This document shows, in pieces, positions 54,300 through 64,000 of a DNA stretch of 64,000 bases. This stretch comes from Chrysoporthe austroafricana (lineage: Eukaryota > Ascomycota > Sordariomycetes > Diaporthales > Cryphonectriaceae), in assembly GCA_001051155.2 (NCBI GenBank), contig JYIP02000007.1, positions 560,342 through 624,341 on the forward strand, read 5' to 3'. The notes under the pieces were generated by a model. That model was not told where the DNA came from and did no database searches. It saw only the letters and a list, made by a program, of their open reading frames with translations. The position numbers and the translations under genes were made by a program. The first letter of the stretch is position 1. Each line of letters begins with the position of its first letter.

Positions 54300-56730
54300 C
54301 GCGATGGCAGCACAGAACCCGCCGGCCCCGGTGATGGGGCGGCCCGTCGAGGAGTTCCGGGACCCGCTCGCGCTGGAGGCCGCCCGCGTGACCCCCGGCG
54401 TCGACGACACCCCCTACATCCAGTACGCCATCGAGCAGCTGACGCGCGAGCGCGAGGGCGAGTCGTCCAACCCCTCCACCATGAGCTCCGACGGCCAGCC
54501 GTTCGCGCCCGGCGCCGCCGGCCGCGGCTACTACGCCCCCAGCAGCGGCGGCCCCATGTCGCCGCGGTCGGCCGCCCCCTCCCGGTCCAACGACCTCCCG
54601 CGGCCGAGCATCGACCAGAGCGCGCCCCTGCTGTCGGACTCGGGCCGCCGGCCCTCCTCCCCCAGGTCGTCCATGTCGACGCTGGTCCGGGGCGGCAAGG
54701 AGAAGGGCGCCAAGTTCGCGCCGAGACAGCCGCCGCCGGACGCCTGGGAGCCGGTCAACCCCGAGTTCTTCAGCGACGGCCGCGAGAAGATCAACCCGCG
54801 GCTTGTCTTCCGGCCCAAGATCCTGCGGAGGACCTCGATGATCACGCTGATGGTATTGTGCCTGCTGATGATCGCCGCCATCGTCTTCAGCGCCGTGTTT
54901 TCCCGCCAGCGCACGGGACTCTGGGCCTACGCCGGCACCATCTACAGCGGGCAGTACTTTCTATTCCGGGTGGTCCCCGCGATCCTGGGCGCCTTCATCC
55001 TGTTCTGGGCGCAGTGTATCGTCACCACGATGCTCCGGATCCGGCCCTTCGCGAGGCTCGCGGCGACAGACAAGGCTGCGAGGCGGGACGCCCTCTTCGA
55101 CGACCTCTATCCGACGTCCTTCCTGCGGCCCCAGCTGGTGGGCACGTGGCACGTCTGGGTGCCGAACCTGATCACGTGGCTGATGAACTTCAGCCTGCCC
55201 CTACTGAGCTGTCTCTACACGGTCATCTACGTGGACGGCCACTGGAGGTGGGCGACGGTGCAGGGCGTCGCCTGGACGCTGGTGGCGCTGTACGCCCTGC
55301 TCGTCGCGGCCCTCGTCATCGAGCTGTCCTGCTGGCTCGTCAACAAGACGGGCCTGATGTGGGACCCGAGGTCGATCGCCGACGTGGCCACCATTGTCGC
55401 TGCCAGCAACACCCTCGAGGACTACAGGGGCACCGAGATCCTCAGCACCAGGGACCAGATGCGGCGCGTCCTGTACAAGCGGAGGACGGACATGCTCTCG
55501 TACTGGCGCTGGGCCGAGCGGGACCGGTCGGACGACCTCTGGTACACGCTCGGGCAGCAGGACGAGTGGGACAGCGCCCAGTCGGAGGTCGACGTGCTGG
55601 ACGAGAAGGGCCGGCCGCGGAGCCACGACAGCCGGGCGCAGCCGAAGCACGTCGAGGACATCAACCCGTGGGGCGACATCGAGCTCGAGGGGCACGCGAT
55701 GCACCCACGCGTGCGGTACCGCCACCTGCCCTTCTGCCTCAAGGACTGCCCGCTGATCGTCGCCATCATTGCCGGCTTCTTCCTGCTCGCGGCCCTCTTC
55801 GTCGTGACCTTCCTGCCGCAGACCCGCCTCACCGACAAGGGCTTCCTGCCCCTCCTCTCCGCCGCGCCCGGCCCGGGCGCCTTCTCGGCCGCCGATTTTC
55901 TCTACAGCTTCCTCCCCGCGCTCCTCGGCCTGGCGCTCTTCGTCGCCTTCGAGGACCTCGACCTGCACCTGCGCGTGCTCCAGCCGTGGGGCGAGCTCTC
56001 GGCGCCGCCCGCGGGCGGCGCCCAGCCCGAGGCGTCCATCCTCGCCGACTACGCGGCCTGCTATCCGCTGCAGGCCCCGCTGCAGGCCCTCCGCAACCGC
56101 CACTGGCGGCTTGCGGCCGTGTCCCTCCTCTCGACGGCGTTCGTGTTCCTGCCCGTCCTCGCGGGCGGCATGTTCCTCGCGCTCACCCCCGCCGACAACA
56201 TCGTGCGCGTCTACCCGCAGATCCCCCTCTTCGCCACCGTCCTCGGCCTGCTCGTCGTCTACTGGCTCGCGCTGGTGGCGCTGTTCCCGCGGCGCCAGCC
56301 GCTGCGCCTCCCGCACGCCGTGGCGTGCCTCGCCGAGGTCATCAGCTTCGTCGCCAACGAGGACTGCGCGCACGAGGACGCCTTCGGCGCCGGCGCGATC
56401 CGCAACAAGACGTCGCTGGTCGGCAAGCTCGGCGTCGACCGCCGCGACGGGGACGCGCCGCGCTGGGCGCTGCACACGGGCGGCGCCGGCGCGCTCGACG
56501 AGCGGCTCGGCGTGCGCCGCGTGCGGCGGTTCACGGAGAAGGCGGCGCGGGACCCCGCGGCCGCGAGGCTGATGGGGTCGCCCGAGGCTGGGTCTGGCGG
56601 CCGCGGGCATAGGGCCTCGTCGAGCCTCGGCGCAAGGGCCATGGGCGAGAGCCGAAGGGAGGCGAGGATGAGCGCGCGGGACGGCGTGCGGGTGAGCCCG
56701 CAGTTTGTGTTCCCGGCGAGGGAGGTCTGA
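53719..56730 (+). CDS. DUF3433 multi-spanning membrane protein
   Basis: Large membrane protein of the fungal DUF3433 family, which includes Neurospora Spray, linked to calcium and polar growth; molecular function unresolved. As one exon it has 1003 residues. Residues 1-370 are a cytosolic Ser/Pro-rich tail with a run of 16 Gln (about 178-193, uninterrupted CAG codons at 54250-54297) and a SPRS/RPS-rich stretch. Helix 1 is at about 374-394 after FRPKILRRTSM; further helices follow at about 413-436, 485-510 and 515-545, then a loop with TEILSTRDQMRR. A second block of helices (about 675-870) contains the LLGLALFVAFEDLDLHLRVLQPW pattern (the key piece is EDLDLHLRVLQPW) typical of the repeat. The start is uncertain: 53762-53941 is a 180-nt, C/T-rich, in-frame segment with GTGAGT and CTGCAG borders that may be an intron (943 residues if removed). 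Confidence 0.87.
54250..54297. repeat. (CAG)16 coding trinucleotide repeat
   Basis: Sixteen uninterrupted CAG codons encoding poly-Gln in the cytosolic tail of the DUF3433 protein, ended by CAC. Confidence 0.95.
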
Positions 56731-57156
56731 GTGAGCCGGCGACGGCTCTTGTGTGTTTTTTTGGGACCATGGGAGGACAGCAAGGCAGCCCTTTTTTTTC
56801 TCCTTCTCTTCTTTCGAGGGGGTTTATATTGCTGCCTTACGGAGGAAAGACTACTACATTTGCATTGCAGGGCGTTGAGCGGCAGCGATTTTTTTGGGGA
56901 TGATTTAATCTGGGAGGGGGAGGGTGCGTGGGAGATGTTCCTTCTTTCTTCTCGTCTCTATCTGCGCGTTCGACAGACGACGGGCGTACGACGACTACGA
57001 CTTAATGCATGACGCGACAACGACATGCGGGTGTAATTTGACGGAGGGAGATTTGGTTATTCTGTTCTGGAGCAAAGGCGTATAGACTTATTACCCGGGT
57101 TACACAAAAAGAGAGAAAAAAATGAAAAAGACACAAAGCAGAGCGGTTTCGTTCAC

Positions 57157-57158
<2 letters not shown>

Positions 57159-57187
<29 letters not shown>
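57159..57187. repeat. (GA)n microsatellite
   Basis: About 14 uninterrupted GA units in the 3' flank of the DUF3433 gene. Confidence 0.9.
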
Positions 57188-57188
<1 letters not shown>

Positions 57189-57515
57189 CCCGGATCGGTG
57201 CGTGGACAGTCGACGTGCGACGTGGGACGTGGACGGGCACACGGAGGAGAGAGATGACGACGGCGGCCAGCCAGCCAGCCAGTCAGCCAGCTATGTAGCT
57301 AATACAGCAACGCACGCCCACGCGTCCCCGGGGAGTAGACCTGCTGCATCCGAACCGCCCCGATGCGCCTCAGCATTCTATTTTGTTTTTTATTTTCCTT
57401 TTTCTTTCTTTTTTTTTTCTCCGGCCCTGCAAGGACCCGGCAGAGATGGCGTGGTGTTGTAACCCTCCCCGTGGTCCCGTCGGCGCGACCCGGTGGGGAG
57501 GGGCGGGTTGGGTTG

Positions 57516-57544
57516 TTGTGTGTGTGTGTGTGTGTGTGTGTGTG
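57516..57544. repeat. (TG)n microsatellite
   Basis: About 14 uninterrupted TG units in the intergenic region. Confidence 0.9.
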
Positions 57545-60500
57545 CCCAGTTGCCGTCCCCCCCTTATCGTCGTGGTGACCACCCTCCAGCCCGTGCTCTG
57601 TCTAGGCTTCTCTCTCTCTGCAGACGGTCCGCGCGGGTTCCCGGTTCCCCTTGCTGGCAAATTTATTCCTGTCCACTCTTTCCCATGCCTCCCTCTCTTC
57701 CTCTGGTGATGCGTGCAGGGCGGACGTGCGCTCCCTGCCTCCGGGGCGCCGGGGGTTGGTTGAGTGGGTGGTGAGTAGTGGGAGGTGGGCTCTGCAAGCA
57801 CGGCCTTTGTCGATCCCCTCCCCCCCTTCTGCCGCCCTGTCCGCCCTGACTAGCACTCTGCATATGGCCGTGGGTATATGTGGCAGCCTGGTGATGGTTC
57901 AGCGGGGGAGGAAAGGTGGTGGAAAAACCGGTTTGGGGGGTGGAAGGGGGAATGGAATGAATGGCAGCCATTGCGGCCCTGACTAGCTAGCATGCGTGCG
58001 TGTATGCGTGTATGTGTGCGTGTGTCTGCATATGTAGCAGCGTGATAGTTCAGCGGAGGTGCTGCAGAGGCGCCCTTGTCGTCGTCGCCTGCTCCCCTCC
58101 ATCCACACCTGCCCATCGCATCCCCATCCCCATCCCAAGGGCCCCCCCCGCCGCGACTATATACGCCTTGCAGCACGCATTCGCCTGTCCCCTGAAATCT
58201 CGGAACGCGCCGGGCGGATGGATGGCCTCTGCTCTCTGTTCTCTCTCTCCTCCTCCAGCAGGCTACCATCCGTCCCTCTATCAGCCGTGCAGGCGTCCAT
58301 GCTTAAAGTGTTCGTAAAAAGAAAAATTTTCTGTCTTTACTTAACTTTTGGGCTGGAAGGAGGAAGCGGCACCTGGCTCGCCGCCCAAACCGCTCTCCTC
58401 TCCCCCCCTTCTTCAGCTCGGCCGAGATCGAGCTGGCTAGGCCCCGGGCTTGGACAGCTGGAATGCCCGCAGGGCCGCAAAAAAAAAGCAGACTAGGCGG
58501 CGTATTTGTCAATGCTGACGCCGACTGCGTCCACAAATGGAAGACAAGTAAACAAGACGGGGGTGTTGGAGGGGGGAGGAGAAAAAAAAAAAAGATTGTT
58601 CGCATGACCCAGGTCCCCCCGTTTGTCGTCGGCGGGGCGGACAGACAGGGCGGCGAGATCCTGCAGCCGCCCACGGTGGAGCGCCGCTCGTGGGTGCATA
58701 CTAGGTGCTGTACGTCCTGTACGTCCTGTCTGTAAGTACACACTTACGAGGCGAGGCAAGTCTACGCGCGGCGCCTGTCCGCCTGCTTTCGTGGGCCGCG
58801 AGCCGCCGTGTTACGGTGTGCTGCAGGTGTTTCTTTTTCTCTCTCTGCCCTCTCCTCCGCCTCCTACTGCAGGACAGAAGAGGGCAGTGTTACAGACGGG
58901 GGGGGGGCCAGTAGCCAGTAGCCAGCCCAGCCCACAGCCTCGCGGCGGCCCTCGCGCGTGATTGGCCACGCGCGTCCGGGAGGGCCTTGTCCTGGGCTGT
59001 GTCTGTGTGTGTCCTGCCTACTGCCCTCAACCCCAGATCCGACATCTCCCGCGCCAGTTCGCTCGCTGTGCGACCCTTTCTGGGATGCGCGTGCGGAGCG
59101 ACCCGACGTCGTGACACCCGACTCGTCGCGTATTTCGTCCAGAGGCAAGGCGAGATTGTTGGAATGGGGGCCTGGGGCCCCCAGCCAGCGATCCGGCTGA
59201 CGCCCCCGGCCCGGATATGTCTCCTCTGCGGCTGAGGCCGGCGCGACAGGCTGGGCTGGCCGGTCAGGATGATCGTCCTGCTATTATTCCGCTCCTGGAA
59301 GGCGGGTGGGCGTCGTATTCTGTCTGTCTGGCTGGCTGGACTGGTCCACGGCTCTCTGGGGGTGAGGGTCGCGCGTCGACGTGGACGCTGTACCACGCAC
59401 TCACGCCGCGGCTGCCATGCGTGCCCCCGTCTAGCATGCGTCTGGGTGTGCGTGTGGGCTGCAGCTGAGCGAGGGCCTGCATGTTGGGCCTGCATACGCT
59501 GGGCCTGCATACATACATACACACATATACATTTACCGTACCTTTACCCGGGCAGGGCCTTGCGGAGCCCACCGCGTCCTGCCGCCGTCCGAACTCTGGT
59601 TCGGGTCCAGACAGCAGCATGGGACGCCCTCGCGGCGCGGCCTGTGCCGATGCCAGGGACGCGGGCGCGCGGCGAGTCGCACAGCAGAAAGTCGACTCGT
59701 CAACCGCGGGCGCCCAGCGTCTGGATGACAGCGACGGGGGGGCTATGCGACGCTGCAGGTCCCTGAGTCTCTCTCCCACCCCCCCGTCCCCCGTCAGGTC
59801 CTCGGATCCCGTCAATTTCCTTTTCCTGCTTCTTTTTTCTGCACAGATATCGCGGGGGATCTACGGCCTCCCCGGCGTCGACAGCATGTATGTCTCGGCA
59901 GTGCTGCTGGGAAGTGTCTTGTGCCCCCCCTCCCCATCCCTCCCGGCGCCCCCAGCCGTGCCGGCTTGCCTTAAGGGATGCCGTCGATGATCCTCTCTCC
60001 CTCGGCTGATCGAGATCGTCAGGCGCAGGCCTGTCTCCCGTCGAGAAGATCTGTCTCATGACCCCGCAGGCGCCGAGACAAAGACGCGCTGGTCTGGATT
60101 CCACCTCCTCGCTGCCCTGTTACGGATCCGGTCACTTATTACCTACTCACCTGGTGGGGCCGCGAATCCGTCCTGCCTCCAGGGACCCCTTTCGCCCCTC
60201 TACCCGGTAGATCTCCTCTGGCGGTCAGGACGCTCGGGAAATATGACAGATCGAGGGCTCCCCAGGCACCCAGGGCAGCAAAGCAGGAACAAGGCCCGCG
60301 AGGGCTTCACTCCCGCCCGCGGACCACTCCCGCCCGGCCCACGCCCCTTCCCTCTCCTCTCTTCTCCCCCCCCCCCAGTGGGTCTGGGCTGACCATGGTT
60401 GCATCTATCACATGTACGATCTGCCGCAGGGTGGGATGAACCATTGGCCTGACTGACGATATTTCCACTTTTGGGGTGCGCGATACGGATACGCACTCGC

Positions 60501-60815
60501 AGGGCCCTTTTCCGGCTCCGAACGGGATGGCTCCGAGCCCTGGGCGCCTGTGTGTGTGTGCAGAAGAGAGCTCCCATGACCGCCTCCTATGTATGCGTGT
60601 GTATAGTGTGTATGCGTTGTGTATGCGTGTGTGTGTGTGTGTGTTTGCAGCAAGGAGTAGTAGGCCGGGGCGGGACCGTGGGACACGCTTCTGTACATTC
60701 CCTACCCGCGGGGGACATATGTCGAGCCCAGGTCACTCTCTCCCGACATTCCTGGGTCCTCTTCATTCCTCCCTCGTGTTGTTGTCCCAGGCCAGGCCGC
60801 GCGACCCTACAGACG

Positions 60816-60841
60816 GAGAGAGAGAGAGAGAGAGAGAGAGA
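60816..60841. repeat. (GA)n microsatellite
   Basis: About 13 GA units roughly 400 bp upstream of the next ATG, in presumed leader or promoter sequence. Confidence 0.9.
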
Positions 60842-61242
60842 GGAAGAGAGACTCTGTGCGCCTCTGGCAAGGCCTCGCCCCCTTCCTCCTCCTCCTCCTC
60901 CTCCTCCTCGCCCCCCGCCCCCCCCCCATCCTCTCTTCACATATATCCGCCGCCCCCGTTCCCGTCCTCCCTAGTTTCCAGGCAACCCGTCATGTGGTTT
61001 GGACGTTCGTCATCTCGCTGCGCCCTGCCTGGCCCCAGATCTCGCGACCTGCGCACCATCGAGCCCTCGAGACCAGCACCGGCCCCCCGAGGAACCTACT
61101 AGCCACCTACGTACGCCCTCTCTCGCCCTCTCTCTCGCCGCCCTCCTCCCCCTTCTCCCTGGGGCACACACACCTACACACCCACTCACACAACTCCCCC
61201 GAGACCGGCACAGCCGCCGCGCCAGTGGGCGGTTATCTCACC

Positions 61243-62931
61243 ATGGAGAGGCCCAGCAGCAGGCTGGCCGACCTCCGGCTCGTCAACAAGTACTACCCGG
61301 CCGCGGGCGTCGGCGTCGGCGTCGCCACCACCACCACCACCAACTTCTCGTACCCCAGCCCCAAGGGCGGCGGCGGCGGCGGCTCCGGCGAGCCCCGCTC
61401 CTCGGTGGGCTCGCAGGCGTCGGTGCCGGACATGGTCGACGACCGGGGCTCGGTGGCCTCGGCGGACGCGGACGGCCGGCGCAGCCGCGACGACGACGGC
61501 GGCCGCGACTCGTACCACTCGTCCGGCGCCGAGCTGTGGGACTCGTTCTGGGAGGACCCCTTCTGGGAGGCCAACGCGGAGGAGGCCAGCCGGGAGGCGG
61601 ACGGCGCCGCCGCCACGGCGCAGAGGGTCGTCAGCGGCGGCAGCGGCGGCAGCGGTGGCTACCCGGCCCTGATCCCCTCGCCCGACGACGCCGCGCAGCC
61701 GAAGCGCGAGTACTTCACCCGGCTGGACGGCGACGAGGCGGCGGCCGGCGGCGGCGGCGAGGCGAGGAGGAGGAGGAAACAACCGCCCTCGGTCGCCGTC
61801 GGGCGCGATGATGTCCCGAGGACGGCGGCGTCGACGCCCAGGGCCAGCTACACACTCTTCCCGCGGCCGCCGCCGACGCCGACGATCGAGCTCACACCGC
61901 GCAGGCCGGCGCTGACGCCGCGAGCCGCGACGCCGCTGGTGGTGGAGGCCCCCCTCAAGTCGCCGCCCCCGTCCGCGTCCTCCTCCCTGCGCCGCTCGCC
62001 CAGCAGCCGCAAGGCGCACTCGCCGCTGGCCCACATCGCCATCCTCCCCTTCCGGGCCTCGTGGATCCACTCGGCGCCCACGACGCCCATGGTCGTCGGC
62101 CCGCCGTCGCCAGCCGTGGGCGGCGGCCCCGCGCCGGCGGCAGCAGCGGCCAAGAGGGACTCGGCGCAGTCGTGTCCCCGGAGCCAGCGGTTCCCCGCGA
62201 GGGCGTCGCGGACGCGCTCCGACACCGTGACCTCGACCTCGTCCGCGGCGTCCGTGCCGTACCCGCGGACCCTCAGCTTCTCGCCGCACGACGCACCGTC
62301 ACCACCAGCCCCACAGCCCCATAGCGACCGCGGCCCTCCCCAGCCCGGGGCGGCGGCGGCGGCGCCCCGGATCCCGCCCCAGGTCCAGCTCCACCGGTGC
62401 ATGGCCGAGATCCAGCTGCCGCGCTTCTCGCAGCACCTGGCGGCCGAGGAGGCCCCGGCCGCGACGCCGCACGGCAGCAGCAGCCCCGCGGGGACATGGC
62501 CGCCCACCCCGACCACCAGCACCTCCTCCTCCTCCTCCTCCACCATCGCCTCCCCGCCGCTGCCGGGGGAGCCCATGCCCGTCTCCGTGTTCGAGGACGA
62601 CTCGGACTCGGACGCGGGCGCCGCGGCGGCGGCGGACCGCGGCTTCGCGCGCCGGCTGCTGGCGCGCGGCCTCGCGGCGGGCGGGCGCACGCGCAGCGCG
62701 GGGGCGGCGCCGCGGTCGCGGAGGGGCCACCACGACGCCGCGCGGGAGCAGCAGCAGCAGCAGCGGCGGCGGGCGCGGGCCGGGACGACGTCGACCACCG
62801 CTGCGGCGGAGGCAGCCGCAGCCGCAGCCGCGTCGTTGTCTTCGCCGCCGCCGCCGACGCCCGGCGAGCCGCCCGCGCTGCGGAGGCAGCGGAGCGAGGT
62901 GTTCGGGAAGATCCTCCGGGGCCGGCGGTAG
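61243..62931 (+). CDS. Serine/proline-rich protein of unknown function
   Basis: A single exon gives 562 residues. The ATG at 61243 sits in a strong CACCATGG context and is the first in frame; a longer open frame back to 60856 begins with GTG and is a translated C/T-rich leader. The start, SSRLADLRLVNKYYP, looks structured. Then come a Gly run, an acidic, Trp-rich patch (WDSFWEDPFWEANAEEA, about 99-115), several TP/SP sites in a Pro-rich middle (about 205-260), a conserved-looking short stretch HIAILPFRASWIH (about 267-279), a Gln-rich and Arg-rich segment (about 500-520), and a basic end (EVFGKILRGRR). No enzyme domain, membrane helix or signal peptide is visible. Predicted mostly disordered, with many possible phosphorylation sites. 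Function unknown. Confidence 0.7.
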   Translation: MERPSSRLADLRLVNKYYPAAGVGVGVATTTTTNFSYPSPKGGGGGGSGEPRSSVGSQASVPDMVDDRGSVASADADGRRSRDDDGGRDSYHSSGAELWDSFWEDPFWEANAEEASREADGAAATAQRVVSGGSGGSGGYPALIPSPDDAAQPKREYFTRLDGDEAAAGGGGEARRRRKQPPSVAVGRDDVPRTAASTPRASYTLFPRPPPTPTIELTPRRPALTPRAATPLVVEAPLKSPPPSASSSLRRSPSSRKAHSPLAHIAILPFRASWIHSAPTTPMVVGPPSPAVGGGPAPAAAAAKRDSAQSCPRSQRFPARASRTRSDTVTSTSSAASVPYPRTLSFSPHDAPSPPAPQPHSDRGPPQPGAAAAAPRIPPQVQLHRCMAEIQLPRFSQHLAAEEAPAATPHGSSSPAGTWPPTPTTSTSSSSSSTIASPPLPGEPMPVSVFEDDSDSDAGAAAAADRGFARRLLARGLAAGGRTRSAGAAPRSRRGHHDAAREQQQQQRRRARAGTTSTTAAAEAAAAAAASLSSPPPPTPGEPPALRRQRSEVFGKILRGRR

Positions 62932-64000
62932 GCCGCGTGGGCGCTGTGGGTGTCGATAAAAAGCTGGTGTGAGAGCGAGCGGCTTGGTGGGTGGGCGGGC
63001 GCTGTCTATACGCCGACTATGTGGTGCAGATGATTGAATGCTTTTTATGTCATGATAGTTCGGGGTGGTGACAGTACAAAAAGAAAAGTATGCTGGATAA
63101 TTAGACTGCGATTTACGGCACGGTTATGAATTTAATGCCTCGTTCTCTGAGCATTGGTTAGTAGACCGAAACCTCGCGATCATCCCACCGCAGCCGTGGG
63201 ATTTTTTCGAAGGAACGTTTCATCTAAGGTGCGTCGGTGTACTGGAAAAGACATACCTCTGGACTGGATTGTATGTAAACGCTCCTATAAACTATGCCCT
63301 CGAGGTATTGCACGTTCTAGATCGAACAGCTGTCAGATCGGTTAGCAGAGACACATCAGCCCTTGCTGGTGATCTGTCAGCAGGGGATCTACGCAGCGAC
63401 CTGGACCTAGCCTCGTAGCCGCCACGATGCGTATATCCATATCAGAATGAAGCCCTCGTTTTAGACGCTCCATGTTGAAGACCTGAGGCTCACTGAATAC
63501 TTGCTTGGCTGCTGAGGGGATGTGACCGTCGTTCGAGGGGTAACCCCACACATAGTAAGATTACATACATACCTTGGCACGTGCCAGGCAAGTGATATAA
63601 GCAGCGACGGCAGAGGTCCAAAATGTATTGGTTCGTGGCACGGAAATATACATTTGGTAGTATTGCAAAAGCTGTTAAACTCGTCTTGGACCAGTGGTTG
63701 TAAGTCTTGTAATTAGCCGCCAGAGAATTGAATTCACCCGACCCACACAAGGGGCTTCGACTTCAACACCAGCGCCCTAGCTTCGCAACAATGTTTATTC
63801 CCAAACTCTAAATAGTGACAGATTTGGCATGGTCAGTTCTTCCTACGTATCTTGAGGACCCATTCCCCTGTACTTAGGTAGTTAATAGAAAGAACTCAGG
63901 TTAGTCGTCTGACACGGTACTACTCCACCAGACGGCGGCAGCGGCCGAGAAGGACTTAGGACATTGCCCAATCCGGTAACTAACAGCTTCTGCGCCAACG
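62932..64000. other. Right-hand end, no gene recognised
   Basis: About 1.07 kb. The first part is the 3' flank of the Ser/Pro-rich protein gene. From about 63020 the composition is AT-richer, and no open frame over 90 codons or RNA gene was recognised. Confidence 0.45.

Larger units (their letters stand above)
56731..61242. other. Long intergenic region rich in microsatellites
   Basis: About 4.5 kb with no recognised gene. Dinucleotide arrays: (GA)n at 57159-57187, (GT)n at 57516-57544, (GA)n at 60816-60841; shorter (TG)n at 60599-60650. (CTC)n and C-runs lie at 60885-60927. The last kilobase is C/T-rich and probably the promoter and leader of the Ser/Pro-rich protein gene. Open frames up to 210 codons have no domain and consist of low-complexity translation. 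Confidence 0.5.

Noticed and set aside
53931..56612. 893-codon second-frame and 469-codon antisense open frames in the DUF3433 gene
   Set aside because: Arg/Pro/Ala-rich shadows without domains; the first frame has the membrane-helix pattern.
60856..61242. Leu-rich signal-peptide-like N-terminal extension of the Ser/Pro-rich protein
   Set aside because: The frame starts with GTG, and the Leu run is a translated (CTC)n tract in the leader; the strong-context ATG is at 61243.

Overview
This window reads as nuclear chromosomal DNA of a filamentous ascomycete (Pezizomycotina, most likely Sordariomycetes). Coding sequence is GC-rich. Genes carry short spliceosomal introns with GTRNGT donors, CTRAC-type branch points and YAG acceptors. 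Protein families typical of this group are present: a PTH11-like seven-helix protein, DUF3433, a hybrid histidine kinase, a yapsin-like GPI protease and D-arabinono-1,4-lactone oxidase. I place no genus or species. Exon joins below were worked out by hand from splice signals and reading phase, with no transcript evidence.

Layout. 0.9-7.2 kb: an RBM5/RBM10-like splicing-factor gene (-), a molybdopterin synthase large subunit gene (+) sharing a divergent promoter with it, and a GPI-anchored aspartic protease gene (-). 7.2-13.3 kb: gene-poor and rich in repeats: a tRNA-headed SINE-like element with T-rich tail, a foldback-like element whose arms are opposed arrays of a ~21-bp unit, and a short hairpin MITE-like repeat. 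13.3-20.5 kb: a fungal C2H2 zinc-finger gene (+) overlapping tail-to-tail with the purine gene ADE1 (-), a type II membrane glycosyltransferase-like gene (-), a 24-bp tandem array, and a TauD-type dioxygenase gene (+). 20.5-29.4 kb: a long C/T-rich non-coding leader region with G-quadruplex motifs, then a 1480-residue hybrid histidine kinase gene (+). 29.4-42.9 kb: PTH11-like protein, PrpF-family protein and Mup1-like amino-acid permease genes (all +), separated by non-coding stretches. 43.4-50 kb: ALO1-type lactone oxidase (-), SRPBCC protein (+), Dabb protein (-) and a small secreted protein of unknown function (-). 50-64 kb: an intron-containing tRNA-Gly(TCC), a DUF3433 membrane protein (+) and a serine/proline-rich protein of unknown function (+), with many microsatellites.

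The genes are mostly unrelated housekeeping, signalling and membrane functions. I see no polyketide or peptide synthase cluster, no CRISPR and no bacterial-style operon. I did not find a convincing new multi-gene system. The least ordinary material is the repeat cluster at 9.4-12.7 kb, the ADE1 coding overlap, the G-quadruplex-rich leader of the kinase gene, and a few proteins with odd features (Cys-motif tail on the permease, unknown secreted protein). Two single N bases sit inside homopolymer tracts (9531 and 23931) and mark low-confidence assembly.
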